Source: HIMB11 sp965657135 (GTDB lineage Bacteria > Pseudomonadota > Alphaproteobacteria > Rhodobacterales > Rhodobacteraceae). From it: 64,000 nt of DNA. Below are positions 27,419 through 36,700 of this stretch, piece after piece (within the stretch, counting starts at the first letter, position 1; every line of letters starts with the position of its first letter). The position numbers and the translations under genes were made by a program. Below the pieces are notes generated by a model that did not search any database, was not told the origin of the DNA, and was given only the letters and a program-made list of their open reading frames with translations. The stretch is taken from assembly GCA_965657135.1 (NCBI GenBank), contig CBFHNF010000004.1, forward strand, positions 62,001 to 126,000, read 5' to 3'.

Positions 27419-28374
27419 TCTTCCTTTTGTGGGCGCGCGAGCAGCGCGGCAAGTATGTTTTCAACGGTCTTTTGACCCGTAACCAAGTCATTAACTGCGC
27501 TGATAATTGGTGTATCCAAACCTAATTTTTGCGCCTTCGTCAATGCCGCTGTTGCTGTAAATTTTCCCTCGACAGTGGTTGTTTCAGTGAATTCATGACC
27601 TTGGCCCAACATTTTGCCATATCGAAAGTTGCGGGACTGTTCAGACATACATGTCAAACTAAGGTCTCCAAATCCAGAAAGACCACAAAGCGTGCTGTCA
27701 GAACCCCCTAACGCAGCTGCAAAACGGCGCATTTCCGAAAAACCACGTGTCATTAACGCGGCGCGTGCACTTTCACCTAAGTTTGAACCAATCGTTGCGC
27801 CACAACCAATGGCAATCACGTTTTTTAATCCGCCACCGAGTTCCGCACCAATAACATCTTGGGTGCGATAGGTTCGGATATTCCGAGAAGTAAGCCTATT
27901 TTGTATGAATTGCCCCAAAATTGCATCGTTGCACCCAAGCGTTAGTGCAGTGGGCAATCCGCGAGCGATATCGCGCGCAAAACTGGGGCCGGTTAGAATA
28001 GCAGCGTGATCCGTAACCTTACGAAGCAGCGCAACAGGACCTTTTCCTGTTTGTAAATCAAAGCCTTTGCAACATGCAACAAGGGTTTTATCACGTAAAA
28101 GATCGTGATTATCGTTTATGAAACTGCCAAGACTCTGCGTTGGTATCGCGACTAAAATTACCTCTGACTCCACTGCTGTCGCCAAATCATGGGTTGTATG
28201 AAGTGATGTTGGAAACGGACAACCGGTAAGCTTGCTTTTGTTTTCTCGGTCTTGTTCGATTGCGCGCATCTGAGATGGGTTACGCCCCCACAACGTTACA
28301 TTATTCTCGAGACCCGAAAACGCGATTGAGAGAGCGGTTCCAAAAGCACCACTTCCTAAAACAGCAATACTCAT
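27415..28374 (-). CDS. gpsA: Glycerol-3-phosphate dehydrogenase [NAD(P)+]
   Basis: Reduces dihydroxyacetone phosphate to sn-glycerol-3-phosphate for phospholipid synthesis. 319 residues; the N-terminal dinucleotide-binding motif is GSGAFGTALS, the catalytic lysine is in GGLKNVIAIGCG, and CKGFDLQTGKGPVALLR and LTGPSFARDI are typical. It overlaps tsaD and yciI by 4 nt each. This biosynthetic enzyme is distinct from the FAD-dependent catabolic GlpD at 45.4 kb. Confidence 0.96.
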   Translation of the reverse strand: MSIAVLGSGAFGTALSIAFSGLENNVTLWGRNPSQMRAIEQDRENKSKLTGCPFPTSLHTTHDLATAVESEVILVAIPTQSLGSFINDNHDLLRDKTLVACCKGFDLQTGKGPVALLRKVTDHAAILTGPSFARDIARGLPTALTLGCNDAILGQFIQNRLTSRNIRTYRTQDVIGAELGGGLKNVIAIGCGATIGSNLGESARAALMTRGFSEMRRFAAALGGSDSTLCGLSGFGDLSLTCMSEQSRNFRYGKMLGQGHEFTETTTVEGKFTATAALTKAQKLGLDTPIISAVNDLVTGQKTVENILAALLARPQKEE

Positions 28375-29471
28375 GCTTTAGCGCCTTTTTTGCCGTGACC
28401 GATCAATGGTTTTTGACATTGATCAAGAGGCCACCGCGGGCGTGCGACTAAATGTGAAGGATCGGTTATACCGTTCATATACAGCTCTGCGGCGGCATAT
28501 GCGATCATTGCTGCATTATCGGTGCAAAACTTTAGTGGTGGCGCGTTGAAGCCAAGCCCATATTCATTGCACAGTTGCAAGAGTTTAGATCTGATTTCTG
28601 AATTTGCGGCGACTCCACCAGCGACAGCAAACGTTGGATTCGCAGGCCTTAATCTAAGATATTCTGTAATGGCACGCCGTGTTTTTTCAACCAATACGTC
28701 CGTTACAGCAGTTTGGAAACTGGCTGCAATGTCGTTGATGTCGCTCCGATGTAATCCGTCTTTCACGGCCACAATATCATCTCGAACTCGCAAAACCGCA
28801 GTTTTTAGACCGGAAAAGGACATATCGCAGCCCTCACGATCCAGTAGGGGCCTTGGTAGTGGGAATTTGTCGGAATTTCCGTCTTTCGCAGCGGCATCTA
28901 TTGATGGTCCGCCCGGTTGCGGTAATCCCAGTAAACGCGCAGTTTTATCAAAGGCTTCGCCGGGCGCATCATCAATTGTTCCGCCCAATCTAACAAAGTC
29001 ATTGGCACCTTTAGCGATCAGAAACTGACAATGTCCCCCAGAAATCAACAACATAAGGTACGGATATTCGATGTTGTCCGTCATTCTGGGTGTTAATGCG
29101 TGACCTGCTAAGTGGTTTACTCCTACCAAAGGTTTCTGCGCACCCATCGCTATTGCTTTGGCAGTCATTACTCCGGATAAGACTCCTCCAATTAATCCAG
29201 GTCCAGACGTAACACCAATTAGATCAACATCCGAAAGTTCTATAGAGGCATCATCTAAAGCTTGCTCAATGCATAAGTCGAGCTTTTCGGCATGCGCGCG
29301 GGCAGCTATTTCAGGAACCACGCCGCCAAAATCTTGATGCAGTTCAGTTTGACCCAAAACGATGGATGAAAGAATCTGCGTATCTGATTCAGTTGACACT
29401 CTTAAGATAGCCGCTGCTGTGTCGTCGCAACTGCTTTCTATACCTAAAACCAATAACTTATCATCAGTCAT
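28371..29471 (-). CDS. tsaD: tRNA N6-threonylcarbamoyladenosine synthase subunit TsaD
   Basis: Catalytic ASKHA-fold subunit of the t6A machinery; transfers the threonylcarbamoyl group to A37 with TsaB and TsaE. 366 residues. It has LGIESSCDDTAAAI at the N-terminus, the metal motif HLAGH, SGPGLIGGVLSGV, and the nucleotide-binding VAGGVAANSEIRSKL. It is first in the tsaD-gpsA-yciI-EVE run and divergent from hemD. Confidence 0.97.
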   Translation of the reverse strand: MTDDKLLVLGIESSCDDTAAAILRVSTESDTQILSSIVLGQTELHQDFGGVVPEIAARAHAEKLDLCIEQALDDASIELSDVDLIGVTSGPGLIGGVLSGVMTAKAIAMGAQKPLVGVNHLAGHALTPRMTDNIEYPYLMLLISGGHCQFLIAKGANDFVRLGGTIDDAPGEAFDKTARLLGLPQPGGPSIDAAAKDGNSDKFPLPRPLLDREGCDMSFSGLKTAVLRVRDDIVAVKDGLHRSDINDIAASFQTAVTDVLVEKTRRAITEYLRLRPANPTFAVAGGVAANSEIRSKLLQLCNEYGLGFNAPPLKFCTDNAAMIAYAAAELYMNGITDPSHLVARPRWPLDQCQKPLIGHGKKGAKA

Positions 29472-29538
29472 GTTCTATCCGTTGTGTCTAGTTTAATTGG
29501 CAGCTATCATTTCAATGTAACTTTCTCAACCTTGTGCA

Positions 29539-30252
29539 ATGACCCAAGATAACAAACCAAAAATTATTCTTACTCGTCCAGAACCGGGGTTGTCGAAGTT
29601 TTCTGGGCAATTGTTGCACGACCTACCAACTGCTGATGTGTATAACGAACCACTACAAGTCATAGAGTTTGTTTCCAATATTCTAGATTTGGATGGATAT
29701 AACGGTTTTGTTTTCACGTCGTCAAATGGGGTTAGGGCGGCGAAACGCTGGAATTTGCCGAAACGGATCGGCTTTGGAGTTGGTTCCGTCACGACCAATC
29801 TTGCCAGTACCTTTTGTGATCCCGTTTATAATGGTGGGTCAAACGTTGATGCATTAATTGAACTGATCCTTGCGCAACGACCACATGGGCCTCTTCTTCA
29901 TGTTCGGGGAAAAGTGAGTGTTGGAAACTTGGCTGATCGATTGAGCGAACACGGAATCGAGACGCATGAAGTTATCGGATACGAACAAAGTGCCATACCT
30001 GCCTCCGATACTTTGCTACAAATGTTACAAGGGGGAATGCCGGTAATACTTCCCCTATTCTCGCTCAAAAGCGCCGAGATATTGAAAATGCTATCCACGA
30101 GACGGGATCATTGGCATGTTGTCGCCATGAGCCAAGCTGTCGCAGAGATTTTTTGTCCTGATGAGGTCATGATTTTGGAAACCGCCAAGAATCCTAATGG
30201 GGCTGCGATGTTGAAGGCTGTTATAGATGCATGGCATGGCTATCGCTGTTAA
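29539..30252 (+). CDS. hemD: Uroporphyrinogen-III synthase
   Basis: Cyclises hydroxymethylbilane to uroporphyrinogen III in tetrapyrrole synthesis. 237 residues; the family is poorly conserved but the pattern is clear: ILTRPEPGLSKFS at the N-terminus, GFVFTSSNGVRAA, and LLHVRGKVSVGNLADRL. Location before a Mic60-like gene and hemY, as in many Alphaproteobacteria, supports it. hemC is not in the window. Confidence 0.88.
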   Translation: MTQDNKPKIILTRPEPGLSKFSGQLLHDLPTADVYNEPLQVIEFVSNILDLDGYNGFVFTSSNGVRAAKRWNLPKRIGFGVGSVTTNLASTFCDPVYNGGSNVDALIELILAQRPHGPLLHVRGKVSVGNLADRLSEHGIETHEVIGYEQSAIPASDTLLQMLQGGMPVILPLFSLKSAEILKMLSTRRDHWHVVAMSQAVAEIFCPDEVMILETAKNPNGAAMLKAVIDAWHGYRC

Positions 30253-30285
30253 GGAACGAGAGTTATATTTTTGTTGGAGAATGCG

Positions 30286-31431
30286 ATGACAGACGAAGAA
30301 GAAAAAAAAACTGTTGAGCCTTCAGATCATCGCAACGACAAAATTGAGGATGCTTTGGTTCTTGAAGAGACCACAGTTGATGATCCCACAGATGACGATA
30401 GTGCTGTAGAGGGAGATAATTCGTCATCTGAAGTTCTGGTCGACAAACATAACAGAAAATCGGGAATCATCCCCTTTATCCTATCAGGTATCTTATGTGC
30501 AGCGGTTGGGTTTGGTGCAGCAGTGCTGACACAACCATCGAACCCAATTTGGCCTGTCCACCCCGAGGTTTCTGCGCTTAAGGACACCACAACGGATCAA
30601 TTCAATCTGATTGATGTTCGCATTTCACAGCTTGAAAGCATGTTATCTGCGGTTGAACAACGCGCTGTGGGTGATGTGTTTAAATCTGATCTTACTGTAA
30701 TTGAAACTCGGCAATCTGATCAATTTTTAAAATTTCAGGAAGCCATTGAAAACTTTTCCAACCGCCTAGGCGCATTAGAAAAAAGTACCAATGAATCCGC
30801 CATACCCGACGAATTGGTTGCGCAGTACCAAGACGAGGTTAAGCGGCTTAAGGACACTCTGGAATCCCAACGAGAGAGTTTGCAGCAGTTTATGTCGGAA
30901 ACCGCGGAAACGGCGAACGAGGTAACGCAACGGGCAAAGGAAACTGTTGCACGTGGAATTTTGTCACAAATTCGTGCGGCCATCGAAGCCGGTACATCAT
31001 TTGAAGAAGCGGTTAAACAATTCGAAGACGAAGTTGGAAAAACTTTACCAGCGGATCTGCGCGCGATTGCCAAGGACGGTGTTCAAACTTACCAAGAATT
31101 ACGTGATAGTTTTGCCGATGCTGCCCGTTCCGCGCTAAATGCGGCAAGAGACGAATTGGATCGAAACCAAGGGTTCAATGGAATAGGTAGCTATCTGCGT
31201 AAACAATTTCAGGCCAGATCAGTTTTGCCCAAAACTGGTGACGATGCGGATGCCGTACTATCGCGTGCGGAACAGGCATTGCGTGAAAATGACCTATCAG
31301 GTGCCTTGTCTGAATTAGACACGCTACCGGATGCTGCACTTGCACGAATGCAGATGTGGATTGATCTTGCACAGCAGCGGAATCGCGCGATTCAGCAACT
31401 CGACAATTTAAGCCAGGAAGTGGAAAATTAA
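30286..31431 (+). CDS. Mic60/mitofilin-like inner-membrane protein (COG4223)
   Basis: A 381-residue protein: acidic N-terminal cytosolic tail, one membrane helix (about residues 62-82, IIPFILSGILCAAVGFGAAVL minus its ends), a long coiled-coil periplasmic region, and a C-terminal helical domain resembling mitofilin (LPKTGDDADAVLSRAEQAL). Alphaproteobacterial homologues, encoded next to hemY, are the bacterial relatives of mitochondrial Mic60 and shape inner-membrane folds. The ATG at 30286 has GGAGAA just upstream; a TTG at 30271 is less likely. hemY follows after 3 nt. Confidence 0.82.
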   Translation: MTDEEEKKTVEPSDHRNDKIEDALVLEETTVDDPTDDDSAVEGDNSSSEVLVDKHNRKSGIIPFILSGILCAAVGFGAAVLTQPSNPIWPVHPEVSALKDTTTDQFNLIDVRISQLESMLSAVEQRAVGDVFKSDLTVIETRQSDQFLKFQEAIENFSNRLGALEKSTNESAIPDELVAQYQDEVKRLKDTLESQRESLQQFMSETAETANEVTQRAKETVARGILSQIRAAIEAGTSFEEAVKQFEDEVGKTLPADLRAIAKDGVQTYQELRDSFADAARSALNAARDELDRNQGFNGIGSYLRKQFQARSVLPKTGDDADAVLSRAEQALRENDLSGALSELDTLPDAALARMQMWIDLAQQRNRAIQQLDNLSQEVEN

Positions 31432-31434
31432 GCC

Positions 31435-32889
31435 ATGCTGACATCGCTATTTAAAATTGTGTTATTCCTTATGCTGGTGGTCGCATTGGCATTTGCTGCT
31501 ACGTATTTAATGGATGACAATAATACAGTCATCGGTGATTTAATGATCACATTGGCAGGGGTTGAATATACGTTAAGCGCGATAGAGGCGGTAATCGTTC
31601 TGTCAATTTTGGTGATACTGATTTGGGTTGGTTTGAAATTATTATCTCTTTTGGTTGCTACCCTGCGCTTCATAAATGGTGATGATACTGCGATTTCTCG
31701 TTACTTTAATCGTTCCCGTGAACGACGTGGATATCGAGCATTGTCAGAAGGTATGATGGCGCTGGCTTCTGGTGATGCAGATGCTGCGATGAGCAAGGCA
31801 GTGCAGGCCGAACGTTATTTGCAGCAGCCAGCTTTAACCAATTTACTGGCTGCACAGGCTGCTGAAATGTCTGGTAATATGACCCGTGCGGAACAAATTT
31901 ACAAAGAGTTGATTAAAGATCCGCAAACCCGATTTGTGGGCGTGCGTGGAATCATGAAACAGCGTCTTGCCTCAGGTGATATGCATGTGGCATTAAAATT
32001 GGCGCAAAAAGCATTTGAGCTAAAGCCAAAGCACGAAGAAGTGCAGGATGTATTGTTACAACTTCAGGCGCAATCGCATGATTGGCAGGGTGCGCGGAAA
32101 ACCCTTGGGGTAAAATTGAAACAGGGGAAAATACCACGTGATGTCCATAAACGCCGAGAGGCAGTTTTGGCCTTGTCCCAAGCTGCAGAAGTGATTGACG
32201 AAGAAAATTCAATTGAAAAGCGCGAAATTGCAATTGAGGCCAACCGTTTATCCCCTGATCTGGTTCCTGCGGCTGCAATGGCCGCACGTGAATATATCGT
32301 TCAAACCAAACCGAAACTTGCCGTTAGAGTCATTAAAAAAGCATGGGAAAGCCAACCCCATCCTGATTTAGCAGCAGCGTTTTCAGAGATTGAACCAAAT
32401 GAAACTCCTCAAGAGCGTCTAAAACGGTTTGCGCAGTTGGCAAAGTTGAATCCTGAGCACGTTGAATCTCGGTTAATGATGGCAGAATTGAACCTTGCCG
32501 CAGAAGATTTCCCTGAGGCGCGGCGTGCTTTAGGCGATATCGTCGAAAACAACCCTGATGCACGTGCCTTAACAATCATGGCTGCAATTGAACGGGGTGA
32601 AGGCAGTTCGGATGAAGTTGTCCGTGGTTGGTTGGCCAAAGCGCTATCCGCACCCCGTGGCCCCCAATGGGTGTGCGATAAATGCAATACGGTTCATTTA
32701 GAATGGGTACCAGTATGTTCGTCATGTGACGCGTTAGACACGCTAAGTTGGAGAGAAGCACCACAAAATGAAATGCAAACGAGTACTGGAATTGAAATGC
32801 TCCCACTATTGATGGGAGCAAATCGTAATGATGATAAAGTTGTCGAAGAAATCGTTAGAATAGATGAGCCAACGACGAATCAAAGCTAA
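31435..32889 (+). CDS. hemY: HemY N-terminal-domain protein with TPR repeats
   Basis: A 484-residue membrane protein with two N-terminal helices, the HemY_N domain (YFNRSRERRGYRALSEGMMA) and then TPR-like helical repeats. HemY proteins are linked to the late steps of haem synthesis, but their biochemical role is unclear; this is not the protoporphyrinogen oxidase also called HemY. The C-terminal part carries two CxxC pairs (VCDKCNT and CSSCDAL, residues about 416-436), which look like a zinc ribbon. Its last 35 nt overlap the convergent ABC ATPase gene. Confidence 0.88.
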   Translation: MLTSLFKIVLFLMLVVALAFAATYLMDDNNTVIGDLMITLAGVEYTLSAIEAVIVLSILVILIWVGLKLLSLLVATLRFINGDDTAISRYFNRSRERRGYRALSEGMMALASGDADAAMSKAVQAERYLQQPALTNLLAAQAAEMSGNMTRAEQIYKELIKDPQTRFVGVRGIMKQRLASGDMHVALKLAQKAFELKPKHEEVQDVLLQLQAQSHDWQGARKTLGVKLKQGKIPRDVHKRREAVLALSQAAEVIDEENSIEKREIAIEANRLSPDLVPAAAMAAREYIVQTKPKLAVRVIKKAWESQPHPDLAAAFSEIEPNETPQERLKRFAQLAKLNPEHVESRLMMAELNLAAEDFPEARRALGDIVENNPDARALTIMAAIERGEGSSDEVVRGWLAKALSAPRGPQWVCDKCNTVHLEWVPVCSSCDALDTLSWREAPQNEMQTSTGIEMLPLLMGANRNDDKVVEEIVRIDEPTTNQS

Positions 32890-33901
32890 AACTTAACGCC
32901 TGTCCAACTTCGATTTCAGGGACGTCCTGTCCAGCGAATCTGAACGGTGTTTCATCTTCGGTGCGTAGTTCAACAACAGTTTCTGTGCCCAATCGTTCAA
33001 CCAGTGTAACCCAACCCTTCAGCTGACCATTGGTATCTATTACCAAATGTTGCGGTCTAACACCCATTCGAACCGGTGCGCCGATTGTTTTCGTGGATGA
33101 CACGAGCCGAAGTCCATCGATTTGTATTCCAGATCCACTAAAACCAGCTTTGTCTAAATCAGTAAGTTCCCCATCAAAAAAGTTCATTTTGGGAGATCCA
33201 AGGAATCCAGCAACAAATTCATTGTCTGGATAGTTGAACAAATCCATTGGAGATCCCACCTGCATGATTTCACCGTCTTTTAAAACGACGATCTTATCGG
33301 CGAGCGTCATGGCTTCTACTTGGTCATGCGTCACATAAATTGTAGTTGCGCCCAATTGTTTGTGCAATTTTGCGATTTCGACACGTGTGTCATGACGCAA
33401 TGCCGCATCCAAATTCGAAAGCGGTTCGTCAAATAGAAAGACGTCAGGGTTTCTGACAATCGCGCGCCCGATGGCAACACGTTGTCGTTGCCCTCCAGAC
33501 AAGGCCGCAGGACGGCGGTCTAGCAGGTGTTCCATCTGCAAAATTTTTGCAGCAGCTTCTACGCGCTCTTGAATTTCTGCTTTCGCAACGCCTTGAAGGC
33601 TAAGGGAAAATGCCATGTTATGAAAAACGCTCATGTGCGGATAAAGCGCATAAGATTGGAAAACCATCGCGATTCCGCGTTCTGATGGCGGAAGATCCAT
33701 AACTGCGCGATCAGCAATTATGATCTCACCATCGGTTAGAGTTTCCAATCCCGCAATAAGGCGAAGTAAAGTTGATTTCCCGCATCCTGATGGGCCAACA
33801 AAGACGACAAATTCACCCTTTTCAATGGACAGATCAACGTCTTTAATGACTTTGGTTTTGCCGAATGTTTTTTCAACATTTCTAAGTTCTACCTGTGCCA
33901 A
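32855..33901 (-). CDS. aglK: Sugar ABC transporter ATPase (MalK/UgpC type), alpha-glucoside operon
   Basis: A 348-residue ABC ATPase: Walker A GPSGCGKST at residues 36-44, signature LSGGQRQRVAIGRAI, Walker B DVFLFDEPLSNLDA, and a C-terminal OB-like regulatory domain (MGVRPQHLV) typical of MalK/UgpC. As the last gene of aglE-F-G-A-K it energises the AglFG permease. The start is a TTG at 33901 with GAGGAG about 8 nt upstream, 1 nt after the aglA stop. Its 3' end overlaps hemY by 35 nt on the opposite strand. Confidence 0.9.
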   Translation of the reverse strand: MAQVELRNVEKTFGKTKVIKDVDLSIEKGEFVVFVGPSGCGKSTLLRLIAGLETLTDGEIIIADRAVMDLPPSERGIAMVFQSYALYPHMSVFHNMAFSLSLQGVAKAEIQERVEAAAKILQMEHLLDRRPAALSGGQRQRVAIGRAIVRNPDVFLFDEPLSNLDAALRHDTRVEIAKLHKQLGATTIYVTHDQVEAMTLADKIVVLKDGEIMQVGSPMDLFNYPDNEFVAGFLGSPKMNFFDGELTDLDKAGFSGSGIQIDGLRLVSSTKTIGAPVRMGVRPQHLVIDTNGQLKGWVTLVERLGTETVVELRTEDETPFRFAGQDVPEIEVGQALSFSFDSSLAHLF

Positions 33902-33902
33902 T

Positions 33903-35456
33903 TTAAATCTCCTCAAAGGATGCAGTTAGTGTGTCAAAATCAAACGTGCAGCGCAGAGTTTGTGTCTCGCTCATACGATCAAAAACCAGTGTTCGTTCAT
34001 CGCCTGAAACGATGCTCATAGTGTTTGCCTCCATGAAGGCAGGTTGGGTTTTGCGCCATGCCAAGAACTGCGCAAAGTTTTGATAAATTGACCCTTTGGT
34101 TTGGGCCATATCCAATCCGGCGCGTTGCAAATGCCGGCTTGAGACCGGTAACCAGGTTGCCTCAGCCTTCGAAAAACCGCCATGTTGGTTAGATTTCTCC
34201 CAAACCATAGGCGTTCTGCAGGTGTCACGTCCCAAGAAGGCGGGGGCAAATTTCACGCCCCACGGATCCTGCATTTTATCAACGGGAATGTCAGTTACAT
34301 CTTCTAGGCCAAGCTCTTCGCCTTGGTACACGCAACTTGATCCAATCAAACAAGTTTCCAACTTCAATAGCACCAGCTGCATTGCATCACTTTGATCGTC
34401 ATTCAGACCCAGTGCCGCAAGTTGCCGTGTCGCAGAGCGGGGAACATCATGATTTGAAAATGCAAAACACAGACGCCCCGTGCCGTTAAAGACATCAACA
34501 GCGTTATTAATTGCGTTACGCAGACCTGTGACGTCTAACCCGCCCCAAGCGAGCAGATCAAAATTATAGGTGGCATGCAATCGGCCGGTATCGGTAAAGG
34601 TGTTGCTTACCTCCATCGCGCGCCCCTTATCTCCGTCAACCTCTCCCATTAAAAAGCGGTCACCGTCATACTCATCCGCGATTTTTCGGTAGCTTTCACT
34701 AAACGTTTGAATGGCGGGTTGGTTTAATTGCGCCCCATCGTGAAGCTGCCTGAAAAAGGGTTGTTGTTGCTGTGGGAGATCGCCGGGGATAAAATCGGGG
34801 TTAGCTGCATTATCCCGATATGGAGCCTGATCACCATTAATTGTATGAACTGCATCAAGGCGAAAGCCGTCAACACCACGATCAAACCAAAATCTGGCAA
34901 CTTTGTTTAATGCTTCACGCACCTCGAGATTTGCGTGGTTCAAATTTGGTTGTTCACACAAGAAATTGTGCAAGTAGTACTGCTGCCGACGGGGCTCCCA
35001 GCTCCATGCTTGACCCCCAAAGAAAGACAGCCAATTATTTGGTACTGTTCCATCTGGGTTTGGATCCACCCAATGAAACCAATCCGCCTTGGGATTATCG
35101 CGAGATTGGCGGCTTTCCTCGAACCAAGGGTGCATGTCAGAACAATGTGCGGGCACAATATCGATCATTAATTTCATGCCGAGATCATGAATTTTTGCGA
35201 TCAGTTCATCAAAATCGGCCAATGTTCCGTATTCTGGATTAATGTCACAATAATTGGAAATATCGTAGCCGAAGTCACGTTGTGGCGACATAAAAAAGGG
35301 GCTGATCCAAATTGCATCTATGCCCAGATTGGCAATGTAGTCCAGCCGAGATGTGATCCCCTTTATATCTCCAATGCCATCGTCATTCGAGTCTTGGAAC
35401 GAGCGTGGGTAAATTTGATAAATTACGGCAGTTTCCCACCATTTAAGCTTGGTCAT
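33903..35456 (-). CDS. aglA: Alpha-glucosidase, glycoside hydrolase family 13
   Basis: A cytosolic exo-alpha-glucosidase of 517 residues for imported alpha-glucosides. It has the GH13 start WWETAVIYQIYPRSFQDSN, nucleophile Asp201 in GFRLDAVH, the acid/base Glu in FLMGEVDGD, and the third carboxylate in FSNHDVPRS. No signal peptide, so it acts after uptake. It lies inside the transporter operon. The ATG at 35456 has GGGTGGA 7 nt upstream. A related hydrolase specificity (sucrose, trehalose, glucosylglycerol) cannot be excluded. Confidence 0.9.
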   Translation of the reverse strand: MTKLKWWETAVIYQIYPRSFQDSNDDGIGDIKGITSRLDYIANLGIDAIWISPFFMSPQRDFGYDISNYCDINPEYGTLADFDELIAKIHDLGMKLMIDIVPAHCSDMHPWFEESRQSRDNPKADWFHWVDPNPDGTVPNNWLSFFGGQAWSWEPRRQQYYLHNFLCEQPNLNHANLEVREALNKVARFWFDRGVDGFRLDAVHTINGDQAPYRDNAANPDFIPGDLPQQQQPFFRQLHDGAQLNQPAIQTFSESYRKIADEYDGDRFLMGEVDGDKGRAMEVSNTFTDTGRLHATYNFDLLAWGGLDVTGLRNAINNAVDVFNGTGRLCFAFSNHDVPRSATRQLAALGLNDDQSDAMQLVLLKLETCLIGSSCVYQGEELGLEDVTDIPVDKMQDPWGVKFAPAFLGRDTCRTPMVWEKSNQHGGFSKAEATWLPVSSRHLQRAGLDMAQTKGSIYQNFAQFLAWRKTQPAFMEANTMSIVSGDERTLVFDRMSETQTLRCTFDFDTLTASFEEI

Positions 35457-35460
35457 TAGT

Positions 35461-36687
35461 TTATCCACCCTTAACAGATCCAGCTAAAAGACCGCGAATG
35501 AAATAACGCTGCATCGACAAAAATACTATGACTGGAACGATCATAGATATGACTGCGGATGCGTTCAGAAGGTGCAGTTGGTCTTTAAAGGTTCCCAATT
35601 GTTTTTGCAGTCGGATTGGGAATACCAGATCCTCGGCATTATTTGGCCCAATGTACAGCGCGACAATTAAGTCGTTCCACACCCACAAGAATTGAAAAAT
35701 GCTAAATGACGCCAATGCTGGAACGGACAATGGAACAATCAACTTTGTAAAAATCTGTAGATGGTTTGCACCATCAATCCTTGCACTTTGTAGCAATTCT
35801 TTTGGCAATCCAACGATGTAATTCCTAAGAAGATAAATTGCCAATGGAAGTCCAAATGCAGTGTGCGTAATCCATAAGCCCGCAAATGATTTGGACGCCA
35901 CTTGACAGGTATCATTCACTTCACAATCTGTGAGCCATTGGTTTAGTTGCGTTGCCCATGATGCGATGCCGCTGAAACCTTGGAGAACAGGAAGAAAGGC
36001 GAGCTGAGTTGGAACAACCATGAGCGACACCACAATCACGAATAACCAATCCCGCCCTGGAAAAGACATCCAAGCAAACGCGTAAGCAGCAAACGCTGCA
36101 ATTGTGATTGGGATAATTGTTGCAGGAATTGTGACGATGAATGACGAAATCAGCGCGTTTGGTACGTTTTTGTTATCAAATAAAACCTCAATATAAGCGT
36201 CAGCTCCAAAAACAGGATCTTGGTCTATAAATGCGTCCAGTTTCTTGGGCTTTGGCGCAGTTTCTTCTGCGAATGTCCAAGTGAAATCGCCGTTTTCCTG
36301 AAAAACAAAATCTCCGCCGCGAACATCCATAATTTCGCCTGCAGGAACGAGCTTGCGGATCAAAATAGTTTTATCTGGATTTTCTGGATCAGGAACCCGA
36401 CCTTTGAATAAGATCGAATTAACCTCACCAGTTACTGGAAAGCTAGGGTCATCTTGGTTCAACCGTTCAAAAATGTTTCCAGACATCACAGTTAATTTTT
36501 CCGCTGCGCCGTTTTCATGTGTGCTAAATCGATGACCAAGCTCTGTTGGTGTGAAAGCGGTCCAAAATCCAGACGTTTTTGATGCGGATTCAGAGCGTAG
36601 TGATGTTGTGACAAGAGCAATAAAGGGAACCACCCATATAAATACAATCAACGCCAAAACAACATGTCGAAGGGATCGTGCGACCAT
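35461..36687 (-). CDS. aglG: Alpha-glucoside ABC transporter permease AglG
   Basis: A 408-residue inner-membrane permease. After the first helix (residues 9-28) comes a periplasmic insertion of about 145 residues, rich in charged residues, before the conserved permease core; such an insertion is characteristic of AglG rather than of MalG. The EAA loop is SARIDGANHLQIFTKLIVPL. It partners AglF. It follows aglF by 13 nt and precedes aglA. Confidence 0.9.
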   Translation of the reverse strand: MVARSLRHVVLALIVFIWVVPFIALVTTSLRSESASKTSGFWTAFTPTELGHRFSTHENGAAEKLTVMSGNIFERLNQDDPSFPVTGEVNSILFKGRVPDPENPDKTILIRKLVPAGEIMDVRGGDFVFQENGDFTWTFAEETAPKPKKLDAFIDQDPVFGADAYIEVLFDNKNVPNALISSFIVTIPATIIPITIAAFAAYAFAWMSFPGRDWLFVIVVSLMVVPTQLAFLPVLQGFSGIASWATQLNQWLTDCEVNDTCQVASKSFAGLWITHTAFGLPLAIYLLRNYIVGLPKELLQSARIDGANHLQIFTKLIVPLSVPALASFSIFQFLWVWNDLIVALYIGPNNAEDLVFPIRLQKQLGTFKDQLHLLNASAVISMIVPVIVFLSMQRYFIRGLLAGSVKGG

Positions 36688-36700
36688 CTCACTTTACTCC

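Noticed and set aside
30735..31073. Minus-strand ORF of 112 residues within the Mic60-like gene
   Set aside because: Antisense shadow of a real, well-supported coding region; low-complexity translation and no ribosome-binding site.
33903..35456. GH13 enzyme as a sulfoquinovosidase
   Set aside because: Its sequence is a normal alpha-glucosidase in an agl operon; known sulfoquinovosidases are GH31 or GH188.
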